DNA of 64,000 nucleotides from Anaerolineales bacterium UBA5797 (GCA_002418205.1 DIDP01000078.1:1-64000), one strand, 5' to 3'. Numbered from the stretch's first letter, positions 8,086 to 16,754 are shown. The notes: a model not told the origin generated them from the letters alone. Numbers and translations: made by a program.

Positions 8086-9846
8086 ATGGCATATACACAG
8101 ACCAGATGGAATCTGAGTGAGTTGTTCCCCGGTTTTGAAAGCCCCGAATTGCAGGGCGCATTCGATAATGTGGAGGAACAAGTCACATCGTTCGAGGGGG
8201 TGCGGAACAAGCTCAATCCCGATATGGATACGGAGACATTCCTCGAAGTGGTGCGCGCCTCCGAAGCGATGACGCGGATCGTCAACAAGGTCTATGCATT
8301 TGCGGGGCTTTCGTTCAGGGCCGATACCCAGGACCAGACCGCGCAGACCTACCTGGCGCGCGTACAGCAGTTCGCGGCTGAGATTCAGAACCGCACGCTT
8401 TTCTTCAGCCTGTGGTGGAAGGACCTGGATGACGCGAACGCCGGACGCTTGATGTCTGGAGCGGGTGATTATCGTTATTATCTCGAAGCGATGCGCAACT
8501 TCAAGCCCTACACACTGGGGGAGGCGGAGGAAAAGGTCGTCAACCTCAAGGATGTAACAGGGTCAAGCGCACTCGTCAATTTATATGACTCGATCACCAA
8601 CCGGTATGTTTTCAAACTGGAAGTGGATGGCGAGGTGAAGGAGCTGACCGAGGCGGAACTCTACAGGTATCGTTACAGTTCCGATCCGGAGATGCGGGCG
8701 CGCGCCTATCAGGAACAATTCCGCGTATACGGCAATGACGGTCCGATCCTGGGGCAGATGTATCAAACGCGGGCGCGTGACTGGCATAATGAGAATATCG
8801 GCTTGAGAAAATTTTCCAGCGCCATGTCGGTGAGGAATCTTGTCAACGATATTCCGGATGAGGCGGTGGATGCGCTGCTGGAGGTCACACGCAGGAATGC
8901 AAAGGTCTTCCAGCGTTATTTCAGGATCAAGGCAAAGATGTTGGGTGTCGATAAACTGCGGCGTTACGATATTTATGCGCCGGTCGCCAGGTCGGATAAA
9001 ACCTTTGAATTCGATTCCGCCGCGAACATGGTCCTTGAATCGTTTGCCAAGTTCGATCCAAAAATTGAAGAACTGGCGCGCCGCGTGTTCGATCAGACTC
9101 ACCTCGACAGCGAGGTCCGCAAGGGGAAGGACGGCGGCGCGTTCTGCTGGTCGGTCCTGCCCGACATGACCCCGTATGTGCTGATGAATTACACCGGCCG
9201 CGCCCGTGACGTGGCGACGCTCGCCCACGAGCTCGGACATGCCATCCATGCGATGCTGGCATCGCATCACAGCACGTTTACGTTCCACTCGTCTCTCCCT
9301 CTGGCTGAAACTGCCTCCACCTTCGGAGAGATGATGCTCACCGACAAACTGCTTGCCGAAGAAAAGGATGAAGCCGTCCGCCGCGACATCCTCTTCAAGC
9401 AAATGGACGATGCCTTCGCGACCATCCTGCGCCAGGTCTACTTTGCGTTCTTCGAACGCGAGGCGCACGAGAAGATCCAGAAGAATGCTTCTGTGGATGA
9501 GTTGTGCGCATTGTATATGGAGAATTTGAGGGAGCAGTTCGGCGACGCGCTTGAATTGAGCGACGATTTCAAATGGGAATGGGTCTGCATCCCGCACATT
9601 TATCACACGCCGTTCTACGTGTACGCGTATGCGTTCGGTCAACTGTTGGTTTTCTCGCTCTATCAGCAGTTCAAAGCCGAAGGTGATTCGTTCAAGCCGA
9701 AGTATCTTAAGATCCTTTCGGCTGGCGGCTCCGAAGCCCCAGCAAAGATTTTGGCGGATGCAGGCATTGACATTCGAGATGCGAGATTCTGGCAGGGCGG
9801 GTTCGATGTGTTGAGTCGCATGGTGGATGAGTTGGAGAAGTTGTAA
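8086..9846 (+). CDS. M3 family oligoendopeptidase (PepF-like)
   Basis: A 586-residue zinc peptidase that degrades short peptides in the cytoplasm. HELGHAIHAML (from residue 381) is the M3 HExxH motif, and the downstream TASTFGEMM supplies the third ligand (E). The N-terminal helical half resembles PepF/oligopeptidase F. The ATG at 8086 is preceded by CCAAGGAG. A TTG further upstream at 8047 would add 13 residues without a ribosome site. A terminator follows at 9908. Confidence 0.93.
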   Translation: MAYTQTRWNLSELFPGFESPELQGAFDNVEEQVTSFEGVRNKLNPDMDTETFLEVVRASEAMTRIVNKVYAFAGLSFRADTQDQTAQTYLARVQQFAAEIQNRTLFFSLWWKDLDDANAGRLMSGAGDYRYYLEAMRNFKPYTLGEAEEKVVNLKDVTGSSALVNLYDSITNRYVFKLEVDGEVKELTEAELYRYRYSSDPEMRARAYQEQFRVYGNDGPILGQMYQTRARDWHNENIGLRKFSSAMSVRNLVNDIPDEAVDALLEVTRRNAKVFQRYFRIKAKMLGVDKLRRYDIYAPVARSDKTFEFDSAANMVLESFAKFDPKIEELARRVFDQTHLDSEVRKGKDGGAFCWSVLPDMTPYVLMNYTGRARDVATLAHELGHAIHAMLASHHSTFTFHSSLPLAETASTFGEMMLTDKLLAEEKDEAVRRDILFKQMDDAFATILRQVYFAFFEREAHEKIQKNASVDELCALYMENLREQFGDALELSDDFKWEWVCIPHIYHTPFYVYAYAFGQLLVFSLYQQFKAEGDSFKPKYLKILSAGGSEAPAKILADAGIDIRDARFWQGGFDVLSRMVDELEKL

Positions 9847-9854
9847 TATCTACT

Positions 9855-10068
9855 GTCATTGCGAGCCACGAAGTGGCGAAGCAATCCCCATATTTTGTGT
9901 GAGGTTGCAGGTGAACGGGTTGAAAGGCTCGTTCACCTGTTTTTGTTTGACCGTTGTCATTGCGAGCGACCGTAGGAAGCGCAGCAATCTCCGCATAACT
10001 TTGAGACTGCTTCGGAGGGTCGTTCGTCTTCACTGCGTTCCACTCAGGACGAACGCCCTCGCAATGAC
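9855..10068. repeat. Palindromic GTCATTGCGAG repeats
   Basis: GTCATTGCGAG occurs at 9855-9865 and 9956-9966, with its inverse CTCGCAATGAC at 10058-10068. The segment 9956-10068 is therefore an 11-bp-ended inverted-repeat element, and 9855-9892 is a half copy (AAGTGGCGAAGCAATC). A related half copy lies near 58649. These are REP/MITE-like sequences with no gene. Confidence 0.75.
9908..9944 (+). terminator. Terminator after the M3 peptidase gene
   Basis: CAGGTGAACG (9908-9917) pairs perfectly with 9930-9939 over 10 bp, followed by TTTTTG. It sits between two palindromic repeats. Confidence 0.8.
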
Positions 10069-10073
10069 ATTCC

Positions 10074-10700
10074 TCACCTGTCCAGAAACAACCGGCATGT
10101 CTCGCCTGAAAATCCCTCTGTCGTTTTCTCGAACTCGATGACGGTGCGCTTTATTGCGGCGTGCATGGCGTAGTCGAACTTGTACCCCTGTTCGGGCGAG
10201 TCGAGGTTCATCCATGCATGCGAATCGCGGGGCAGGAGTGGCAGGATGTAGGGTCTGAGTCGCTTGATGAAGTACAACAGCTCGAAGGGATAATACGTTT
10301 TGCCCGAGCGAAGGTCCGGGCTGTCGATCAGGTTTGGGTCAACGGGATCAACTTCCGGTGGGGGAGGAGGCGTCTGTCCATTGAAGCGGTCCCGCCACAG
10401 GGTGATGTAATTGCTGTGGGCGTAGAAATCCTGCGCGGAATGCAGGAATCTCCCGAATGCCTTCCATGCTGAATTCGCATCACCCAGCATCAAAGACGAA
10501 CCCACGAGCGCGCGCTGTTCCTCGATGTAATTGTATGTCTTTTCGAAGGCGTTGTTATCGAAGTGGAATTCGTCGTGACCGAACTGCCCGGCGAGGCGGT
10601 CCTGGTCGAGGTTTGCCTGAATGATCGCCGACATGGCGCGCGCGCTGAAACGTCCGCCGAGCGAAGCAAGCATGATCTCGATGTGGTATTGGCTGAGCAT
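10074..10700 (-). CDS. Het-C-like / phospholipase C-fold protein
   Basis: A 208-residue protein starting MLSQYHIEIML. FGRFLHSAQDFYAHSNYI in the middle is the histidine/aspartate block seen in Het-C and zinc-dependent phospholipase C-like all-helical domains. HDEFHFDNN earlier and DYAMHAAIKR late add further possible metal ligands. No signal peptide is seen. The ATG at 10700 lies six bases after a minus-strand TATAAT, with no Shine-Dalgarno, so the mRNA may be leaderless. A longer frame to 10766 would run into the divergent gene. Function is not established beyond the fold resemblance. Confidence 0.6.
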   Translation of the reverse strand: MLSQYHIEIMLASLGGRFSARAMSAIIQANLDQDRLAGQFGHDEFHFDNNAFEKTYNYIEEQRALVGSSLMLGDANSAWKAFGRFLHSAQDFYAHSNYITLWRDRFNGQTPPPPPEVDPVDPNLIDSPDLRSGKTYYPFELLYFIKRLRPYILPLLPRDSHAWMNLDSPEQGYKFDYAMHAAIKRTVIEFEKTTEGFSGETCRLFLDR

Positions 10701-10706
10701 TCGCCG

Positions 10707-10741
10707 ATTATACCCGTGGCATCCGCTGAAAGCGTTATAAT
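10707..10741. promoter_or_regulatory. Divergent pair of -10 boxes, probably leaderless
   Basis: TATAAT on the minus strand (10712-10707) is six bases from the ATG at 10700. TATAAT on the plus strand (10736-10741) is six bases from the ATG at 10748. That is the normal distance from a -10 box to the transcription start, so both mRNAs may start at the A of the start codon. The -35 elements are weak. Confidence 0.6.
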
Positions 10742-10747
10742 GCCCGC

Positions 10748-11290
10748 ATGACTTTCTATACTGCAAAAGGCGACGATGGGACGACGAACCTGTTGGGTGA
10801 GGGACGCGTGATGAAGTATGACGCGCGCATCGAAGCGGTGGGGACGCTGGACGAATCGACCGCCGCCCTCGGGCTGGCGCGTGCCCAATGTCTGGATCCG
10901 CGCTCGGGCGGAATCCTGCTCGAAGCCCAACGCGACCTGTACAAGCTGATGGCGGAGGTCGCCGCCACGCCTGAGAACGCGGAGAAATTCCGTTTCATTG
11001 ATGCTTCACGCGTTAAATGGCTCGAGGAACAAACGGACGAATTATCGAAGGTCGTGGAGATGCCAAAAGAGTTCATCCTGCCCGGCGACTCGCCGGCAGG
11101 CGCGGCACTTTCGCTGGCGCGGGCGATCATCCGCCGCGCCGAACGCCGCGTGGTGGAGATGTTCGACACGGATGGTCTCTCGAACCCCGACCTGCAACGA
11201 TATTTGAACCGCCTGTCGTCATTGTGCTTTGTGCTGGAACTGTTGGAAAACAAAGCCGCGGGGCATAAGACGACATTGGCGAAGGAATAG
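10748..11290 (+). CDS. PduO-type ATP:cob(I)alamin adenosyltransferase
   Basis: A 180-residue enzyme transferring the adenosyl group of ATP to cob(I)alamin to make coenzyme B12. The N-terminal TAKGDDGTTNLLGEGRV (4-20) is the ATP-binding signature, and the later ILPGDSPAGAALSLARAIIRRAER matches the conserved helix of PduO/MMAB proteins. The enzyme works as a trimer in this family. The start codon appears leaderless (TATAAT six bases upstream). No other cobalamin gene is in the window, so it probably serves salvage. Confidence 0.92.
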   Translation: MTFYTAKGDDGTTNLLGEGRVMKYDARIEAVGTLDESTAALGLARAQCLDPRSGGILLEAQRDLYKLMAEVAATPENAEKFRFIDASRVKWLEEQTDELSKVVEMPKEFILPGDSPAGAALSLARAIIRRAERRVVEMFDTDGLSNPDLQRYLNRLSSLCFVLELLENKAAGHKTTLAKE

Positions 11291-11299
11291 ATTCTTTCA

Positions 11300-11370
11300 A
11301 CCGCGAAGAGCGCGAAGTGCGCCAAGAAAACCTTTAAAAAATCTTTGCGGTCCTGGCGTGCTTCGCGGTA
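11300..11370. repeat. ACCGCGAAG palindromic intergenic repeat
   Basis: AACCGCGAAG at the left and CTTCGCGGT at 11361-11369 form inverted ends around a GC-rich/A-rich core. No reading frame is present. It resembles dispersed palindromic repeats. Confidence 0.55.
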
Positions 11371-11394
11371 AAAAATTTCCCGAAATGGATAAAT

Positions 11395-12093
11395 ATGACC
11401 GGCACATTCCTCAACATCGCGACCGTCCTCCTCGGCGGGATCATCGGCTTGCTCTTCGGCGCGCGCATCCCTGAGAAATTGAAAGGGACGGTCATCGCGG
11501 GGATGGGTCTTTTCACGGCGGCGATGGGAATCCAGATGTTCCTCAAAACCGAAAATCCGCTGATCGTTTTGGGTTCCTTGTTGATCGGAACCCTGCTCGG
11601 CGAATGGTGGAAAATAGAAGATGGTTTGCAGAATTTGGGGAAATATCTTGAGCAGAGATTTTCACGGGAAAGCGACGATGGCTCGAATAAATTTGTGCGC
11701 GGCTTCCTGACCGCCTCGCTGTTATTCTGTGTGGGACCGATGACGATCCTCGGCTCGATCCAGGATGGTTTGACGGGCGATTACAATCTGCTGGCGGTCA
11801 AGTCCGTGCTGGATGGGTTTGCCTCGCTGGCATTCGCCTCCACGCTGGGAATCGGTGTAATGTTCTCGACAATCGTCATTCTCGTTTATCAAGGTGGGAT
11901 CAGTTTATTGGCGGCGCAACTCAATGCCATCGTCACCACATCCATGATGAACGAATTGACTGCCACAGGCGGGGTGATCCTGATCGGGTTGGCGATCAGC
12001 AGCCTGCTGGAGATCAAGAAGATCCGCGTGGGGAACATGCTGCCAGGGTTGGCAGTCGCGCCGTTGATCGTGTGGGTTTTGAGTTTGTTCTAA
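11395..12093 (+). CDS. DUF554 membrane protein (YdfK/YqgA-like)
   Basis: A 232-residue integral membrane protein of the DUF554 family, of unknown function. It starts MTGTFLNIATVLLGGIIG. ARIPEKLK near residue 22, MGLFTAAMGIQM, GSLLIGTLLGEW and VGPMTILGSIQDGL are the conserved blocks of this family. About seven hydrophobic segments are visible. The plain ATG lies after a palindromic repeat, and no clear ribosome site is seen. Confidence 0.85.
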   Translation: MTGTFLNIATVLLGGIIGLLFGARIPEKLKGTVIAGMGLFTAAMGIQMFLKTENPLIVLGSLLIGTLLGEWWKIEDGLQNLGKYLEQRFSRESDDGSNKFVRGFLTASLLFCVGPMTILGSIQDGLTGDYNLLAVKSVLDGFASLAFASTLGIGVMFSTIVILVYQGGISLLAAQLNAIVTTSMMNELTATGGVILIGLAISSLLEIKKIRVGNMLPGLAVAPLIVWVLSLF

Positions 12094-12122
12094 CGTTTCT
12101 ACTTTTACAATGCACCACCAAA

Positions 12123-12180
12123 CATGGAGACACAAAGGCACGGAGAGAAAATTAAACTCTGTGACTCAATGTCTCCGTGG
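12123..12180. repeat. CATGGAGACAC palindromic repeat
   Basis: CATGGAGACAC at the left and GTCTCCGTGG at the right form an imperfect inverted repeat between convergent genes. It could also act as a weak terminator. No coding potential. Confidence 0.5.
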
Positions 12181-12188
12181 TTTAAAAA

Positions 12189-13001
12189 TTATCTTGTAGT
12201 TCGTCTTTTCATTTCCATCATCGGATAAAAGATCAATATTCCAAACACCATCACACCGATGGCGATCGTGTACCAGTTGACCAATCCCGTTTTGAAGTCT
12301 GAAGGATTCATGAACGCGGCGACGAAGACCAGCACGTGCCAGATGGCGATGCTCTCCAGCGGAGTCCTCCATCCGCTCCAGCGCTTCTCGTTGGACATGG
12401 TGAATGCACCCACACCGAGCAATGCGATCCATCCGCACATGACGCGGGCGGTGAGCGGAGTCAAGGTCCACGGCCAGGTGTTGATGACAAAGTCTGGGTT
12501 GACGAACCCAATTACAACGTAGATCAAGGAGCCGACCGCGATCAGTTTGAGAATCCATAAAACGGTGGGGGAGATCAGGATGTCGTTTGGTTCCGGTTCG
12601 CCCGAGTCCGTTTTGCGGTTGGAGTTCCACAACGCAGGGACAAGGAACGGCGTCACCGCATACAGGATCAGCCATAGATAAAAACCGAGGTTGTTCGAGA
12701 AGCGGTCCCAATGCAGGAAGGTGGCGATCATCATGAACCACGTGAAGGTCGTGATGGGCAGGAAGCCGCCCGCGATGCGATGCCAGCGTTTTCCGAAGAT
12801 GGCATTGAGGAACAGCCATGAACCGCCGAGATACCCCGCGCCCAGATACATGGCGGTCATGTGAGGCTTGATCGCCCAGGCAAAGCGTTCGCCGGAAAGA
12901 TCGGGCGTGAAGAACAGGATCAGAAAAGCCAGCCAAAGGAACGGGACAACGATCACTGCAATAACACGGGTAACAGGGAGAATGCGGTCATCGGTCTGCA
13001 T
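12189..13001 (-). CDS. Polytopic membrane protein, unknown function
   Basis: A 270-residue protein with about eight hydrophobic segments, starting MQTDDRILPVTRVIAVIVV. I do not recognise the family. Conserved-looking elements are KPHMTAMYLGAGYLGGSW near residue 45 and NPDFVINTWPW near 168. There is no signal peptide beyond the first helix. GGAAGGAA lies just before the ATG at 13001. It is separated from the Nudix gene upstream by about 70 bases in the same direction. Confidence 0.75.
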   Translation of the reverse strand: MQTDDRILPVTRVIAVIVVPFLWLAFLILFFTPDLSGERFAWAIKPHMTAMYLGAGYLGGSWLFLNAIFGKRWHRIAGGFLPITTFTWFMMIATFLHWDRFSNNLGFYLWLILYAVTPFLVPALWNSNRKTDSGEPEPNDILISPTVLWILKLIAVGSLIYVVIGFVNPDFVINTWPWTLTPLTARVMCGWIALLGVGAFTMSNEKRWSGWRTPLESIAIWHVLVFVAAFMNPSDFKTGLVNWYTIAIGVMVFGILIFYPMMEMKRRTTR

Positions 13002-13071
13002 GTTCTATTCCTTCCACGGATAAGGATTTTCGAATCGTATAACACTATGGAACGGGGATGGATGCAGAGAA

Positions 13072-13491
13072 CTAAATGCCGCGCCGCCCGATCAAGATCT
13101 CAACGGACTTCCGGGTGTAGGAGTCCAATGGAAGATGAACAGCCGCCTCCAGCCGGACCCAGACATGCTCCTCGGCTTCGTCATTCAACTGCACTTCAGT
13201 CGATTCCGTTTTACAGGCGTAATCGAAGAAGATGAAATGCCTCCGCTTCCAAAAGGACGGGTCGTAGATAAACTCCTGGAAGTTGATGAACTCCAGGTCG
13301 TGAATATCCAGCCCTGTTTCCTCTTTCGCCTCGCGGATTGCAGCCGCCTCGATGCTTTCGCCCAATTCCACATGCCCGCCGGGGACAACGTATTTATCGG
13401 GCCATTTGTGACTCTTCAGGAGCAGGAGTTCTCCAGCCGGATTGAAGATGAAGACGCCGACAGTCGGTTCGGGGAAGGTTTGTTCAGCCAT
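13072..13491 (-). CDS. Nudix hydrolase
   Basis: A 139-residue Nudix pyrophosphohydrolase. The Nudix box GHVELGESIEAAAIREAKEETG fits GX5EX7REUXEEXGU, including the metal-binding REAKEE. The substrate cannot be read from sequence; small NUDIX proteins of this length often act on oxidised or modified nucleotides. The start at the ATG 13491 has GGTGA five bases ahead, while the GTG at 13500 is an alternative. The gene is nearly contiguous with the upstream EamA gene (stop at 13497), so the two are probably co-transcribed. Confidence 0.88.
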   Translation of the reverse strand: MAEQTFPEPTVGVFIFNPAGELLLLKSHKWPDKYVVPGGHVELGESIEAAAIREAKEETGLDIHDLEFINFQEFIYDPSFWKRRHFIFFDYACKTESTEVQLNDEAEEHVWVRLEAAVHLPLDSYTRKSVEILIGRRGI

Positions 13492-13496
13492 GAGAT

Positions 13497-14351
13497 TCAC
13501 CCAAATATCGCAATGACCAGGATGCCTGCAAAAATGATGATCGAGCCAAGCACGCGCGTACCGCCCATTGATTCACCCAGAAACTGCCAGCCCAGAAACG
13601 CGCCGATCACCACGCTCATCTCACGGATCGCGCCCGAATAACTGACCGGCGCAATGGTGTAGGCAAACAGGGCAAAGAGATACGCGACCACTCCAAGTAT
13701 GGCGGCGATGATAACCGGCAGGCGCGGTCCGCTCCAGGCGGAGGCGAAACGCCTCCATCCGAAACGGCGCAGGTTATAGGTCGTGGTGATGACCGGTACG
13801 AGCATGAACATGGTCAGGGCGTAGGACAGGGGCGGTCCGTTCTTGACTGCGGTCCCGTCGATGAGAGTGTATAAGGAAATGATCAGGGCAACGGTCAGTG
13901 CAGTGAGGATCCCCCTGACATGAAGCCTGCTCCCGCGGTTTTGAATCAGGCTGGTCGCGCCGATGACGATCATCCCGCAGACGATCATGACGATGCCAAG
14001 GATCCCACCCGTTGTAAGTTCCTCGCGCAGGAACAGCACTGACCATGCCATCAGGAATGCGGGAGCGGTACCGCGCGCGATCGGGTAGACGAGGGAAAAG
14101 TCGTTGTCCGTATAGGCGTTGGAGAGCAGGATGAAATAGACCGCCTCCAGTGCCATGCTGACGAGGGCGAAGATCCACATGGAGCGCGGTGGCAAACCGA
14201 TGAACAACAGGATTAAAAATGCAAATGCCCCGCTCAGGATCACCTGCCAGCCCATCGCAATGTATTTCTCCTGTGACCGTTTGAGGAGCAGGTTCCAGAG
14301 TGCGTGCAGGGATGCGGAAATGAACAGGAGGAAAATGGCAAGCGCCGGCAT
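13497..14351 (-). CDS. EamA/DMT family transporter
   Basis: A 284-residue drug/metabolite transporter with ten predicted helices in two EamA halves. It starts MPALAIFLLFISASLHALWNLLL, whose LHALWN is typical of this family. The second half begins after a short loop near residue 140. The substrate is unknown. The frame extends 74 codons further upstream, but that part lacks helices and overlaps the divergent lipoprotein promoter, so the ATG at 14351 is preferred. Confidence 0.85.
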   Translation of the reverse strand: MPALAIFLLFISASLHALWNLLLKRSQEKYIAMGWQVILSGAFAFLILLFIGLPPRSMWIFALVSMALEAVYFILLSNAYTDNDFSLVYPIARGTAPAFLMAWSVLFLREELTTGGILGIVMIVCGMIVIGATSLIQNRGSRLHVRGILTALTVALIISLYTLIDGTAVKNGPPLSYALTMFMLVPVITTTYNLRRFGWRRFASAWSGPRLPVIIAAILGVVAYLFALFAYTIAPVSYSGAIREMSVVIGAFLGWQFLGESMGGTRVLGSIIIFAGILVIAIFG

Positions 14352-14423
14352 GATGGGTGTGAATGTATCACGAAAGGTCCGGTCCCGTAATGGTATTGTC
14401 AGGAGAATGAAAACACCCTGATA

Positions 14424-14450
14424 TTGGCAGTACAGATTCTTTGGTATATA
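14424..14450 (+). promoter_or_regulatory. Putative promoter of the lipoprotein gene
   Basis: TTGGCA (14424-14429) and TATACT (14445-14450) are separated by 15 bases, a short spacer. The -10 box is good and lies 35 bases before the ATG. Confidence 0.5.
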
Positions 14451-14484
14451 CTTCCCACTCATCCAACTCAAACAGGAGAATGTA

Positions 14485-15273
14485 ATGAGAAACTTTCGTC
14501 CATTATTCTTTTTTGCAGCCTTTGTGCTTTTGGTGGGGCTTGCATGTAGTGCTTTATCCGGCGGCGGGGACACTCCCTCACAACCCCAGCCTCAGGAACC
14601 GGTGCAGATTGTGACCGAAGAACCCGCTCCCGCACCGACGGAGTCCGCTCCGGAACCGACCGAGCCGCCTGCTCCCGAGCCGACGGAGGCGCCCGCCGCC
14701 TCGAAATTCTTCACCGAGGAATTCGATCAGGATCCCGGCGCGAACTGGACTGTGGATGTCATTGGTCCGGGAGCCGAAGCCAACGCGGCTTCCGTCAAGA
14801 CGGAGTTCACCAATGGCAGAATGCGGGTGGAACTGCCCAAGAACGATCTGTATTTCTACTACACCTTCGGCGGTTACACATACGACAACGTCCGCCTGGA
14901 CCTGCGTGCGGATAACCGCGGTGTGAACACGAACAATGTCAGTCTCTTCTGCCGCCTCAGCGATGACGGCTGGTATGAATGGAGCGTGGGCAGCGGCGGC
15001 GACTGGTATTTGTACGCCGTGACCACCAAATACAACCTCATCACCAACGGCGGCACGACCTTCCTCAAACAGGGCAAGGAAGTGAACGAATATTCCATGG
15101 TCTGCAAGGACAAGACGATCTCGATGTTCGTCAACGGGCAGGAGATCAAGCAAAGCCCCATCACGGACAATCAATATGGGTTGCGCGAGGGCAGCGTGGG
15201 CTTCAACATTTCCTCCCTCAATGTAACGCCCGTGATCGTGGAAGTGGACTGGTTCAAGATCAGCGAACCGTAG
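14485..15273 (+). CDS. Secreted lipoprotein with a concanavalin-like domain
   Basis: A 262-residue lipoprotein. Residues 1-22 form a signal peptide with a lipobox ending LAC. A linker of about 45 residues rich in Pro, Glu and Thr (PTESAPEPTEPPAPEPTE) follows. The C-terminal 190 residues look like a LamG/DUF1080-type beta-sandwich, with EFDQDPGANW, RLSDDGWYEWSVG and the family-like ending VEVDWFKIS. The protein is anchored outside the cytoplasmic membrane and may bind carbohydrate. AGGAG precedes the ATG. Confidence 0.75.
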   Translation: MRNFRPLFFFAAFVLLVGLACSALSGGGDTPSQPQPQEPVQIVTEEPAPAPTESAPEPTEPPAPEPTEAPAASKFFTEEFDQDPGANWTVDVIGPGAEANAASVKTEFTNGRMRVELPKNDLYFYYTFGGYTYDNVRLDLRADNRGVNTNNVSLFCRLSDDGWYEWSVGSGGDWYLYAVTTKYNLITNGGTTFLKQGKEVNEYSMVCKDKTISMFVNGQEIKQSPITDNQYGLREGSVGFNISSLNVTPVIVEVDWFKISEP

Positions 15274-15285
15274 GGCACTTAAGCC

Positions 15286-15324
15286 AGAACTCCGGGTTCT
15301 CGAAGAACTCGGAGTTCTTTTTTG
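15286..15324 (+). terminator. Terminator of the lipoprotein gene
   Basis: AGAACTCC..GGTTCT pairs with GAAC..GGAGTTCT (15286-15318) around CGAA, followed by a run of six T's. Confidence 0.85.
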
Positions 15325-15325
15325 T

Positions 15326-16003
15326 TTAATACAGCGGTATCCTCGCGCCGTTGACCTTGCCTGCCTGTTCGGAGAAGAGATATTGCATCGCGGCGACGAT
15401 CACATCGGGAGTTGCGCCGGTGCCTTTGTTTTCCACGTCGATGGCGCGCACCTGGATGATGTTCGCGGTGACGCCGCTCTCCTTGAGTTCCGCGGCGAGG
15501 GTCAGCACCAGCGTTTCCTGCGCGGTTTTGGAGGCGGTATAGACCCCGCGTTCGGCGGGGGGATTGCTGGTGGTCGAGGGTGAGATCGTGATGACGCGTC
15601 CCCATCCGCTGGCGGCGAGTTTGGAGGCGAAGGCCCGGAACAAATGGAACGTCGTCCACACGTGCTGACCGAGCATGGAGGTCAGGTCTTCTTCGGGCGT
15701 GTCTGCGATGGTTTTGCCGCCGGTCCAGCCGCCGACGAGATGGATCAAAGCGTGGACGCTGCCAAATTTGGCGGAAACAGCCTCAGCTGTGTCCCGAACC
15801 GCCTGCCCATCCCGCAGGTCAACGACGGAGGTGAAGAGTCGCTCTTCGGAGAGATTCAGATCGCGGACGAGGGAATCCAGTTTTTTCTGATCGTTATCGA
15901 ACAGCGCGAGGGAGTGTCCGGCTTCGGCAAATGCGTGGGCAGTCTTTTTCCCCAGAGCGCCGGTTGCGCCTGTGATCACAACAACCTTCGAAGAATCATT
16001 CAT
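15326..16003 (-). CDS. SDR family oxidoreductase
   Basis: A 225-residue short-chain dehydrogenase/reductase. The cofactor motif TGATGALG is at 11-18, and the downstream D (ALFDNDQKK) suggests NAD(H) preference. NLVG-like LIHLVGG, the catalytic serine in TISPST and YTASK follow in order. The substrate is unknown. The ATG at 16003 overlaps the stop of ribA by 8 bases, making the gene the last of a riboflavin-linked operon, so it might act in that pathway; this is inference. Confidence 0.88.
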   Translation of the reverse strand: MNDSSKVVVITGATGALGKKTAHAFAEAGHSLALFDNDQKKLDSLVRDLNLSEERLFTSVVDLRDGQAVRDTAEAVSAKFGSVHALIHLVGGWTGGKTIADTPEEDLTSMLGQHVWTTFHLFRAFASKLAASGWGRVITISPSTTSNPPAERGVYTASKTAQETLVLTLAAELKESGVTANIIQVRAIDVENKGTGATPDVIVAAMQYLFSEQAGKVNGARIPLY

Positions 16004-16754
16004 GCATGGCTCCGATCTGTTCGCGGGTCATGCCGGCGACGATGGGCAGATCGCTTTGCTCGGGCAGATGTTCGTTGCCGTGGAAATCGATCAGGTGACC
16101 GGACTTCGTCGCCTTGGTCTCGAGATAAAAACGATTGTGTTCGTTGGACGGCATGATGTGCGGGATGCGGTCGTTGACCTGGATGCCGTACTGCGTGAGC
16201 TGGGCGATCTTCTTCGGATTGTTGGTCATCAACTGGATCGACTCGACCTTGAGCGACATCAGCATGTGCGCGGCGACGGCGTAATCGCGTTCGTCATCGC
16301 GGAAACCGAGGGCGAGGTTCGCCTCAACCGTATCGAGACCCTCATCCTGCAAACTGTAGGCGCGGATCTTGTTGATCAGACCGATGCCGCGTCCCTCCTG
16401 GCGCAGGTAGAGCACCATGCCCCGTTCCATCTGTCCGATGGCCGTCAACGCGGCTTCGAGCTGGTCGCGGCAGTCGCAGCGCAGCGAGCCGATGGCATCG
16501 CCCGTCAGACATTCCGAATGCAGGCGCACCGGCACATCGCTCGCACCGATCACGTCGCCTTTCGTAATGGCGACATGCTCCTTGCCATCGCGGTTGTTCT
16601 CGAACGCGACGATGTGAAAATCGCCGAAGCGCGTCGGCAGTTCCGCCATCGCCACCAACCGCACACAGATATTGTCCCTGCCCAAACCCGGGCATTCATG
16701 TTCAGGATCCTGCTCGAGGAGCAGGTCGAATTTTTCGTGCATTGTTGTTGTCAT
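15996..16754 (-). CDS. ribA: GTP cyclohydrolase II
   Basis: A 252-residue stand-alone GTP cyclohydrolase II, which opens GTP to 2,5-diamino-6-ribosylamino-pyrimidinone phosphate, the first step of riboflavin synthesis. Zinc cysteines C82, C93 and C95 lie in ECLTGDAIGSLRCDC. RQEGRGIGL carries the catalytic arginine region, and TNNPKK the C-terminal GTP contacts. No RibB domain is fused. The N-terminal 30 residues are longer than in E. coli RibA. It overlaps its neighbours on both sides (4 and 8 bases). Confidence 0.95.
   Translation of the reverse strand: MTTTMHEKFDLLLEQDPEHECPGLGRDNICVRLVAMAELPTRFGDFHIVAFENNRDGKEHVAITKGDVIGASDVPVRLHSECLTGDAIGSLRCDCRDQLEAALTAIGQMERGMVLYLRQEGRGIGLINKIRAYSLQDEGLDTVEANLALGFRDDERDYAVAAHMLMSLKVESIQLMTNNPKKIAQLTQYGIQVNDRIPHIMPSNEHNRFYLETKATKSGHLIDFHGNEHLPEQSDLPIVAGMTREQIGAMHE

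Noticed and set aside
9827..10141. Plus-strand frame over the GTCATTGCGAG repeats
   Set aside because: The sequence is repeat and terminator. No start signal or conserved protein is seen.
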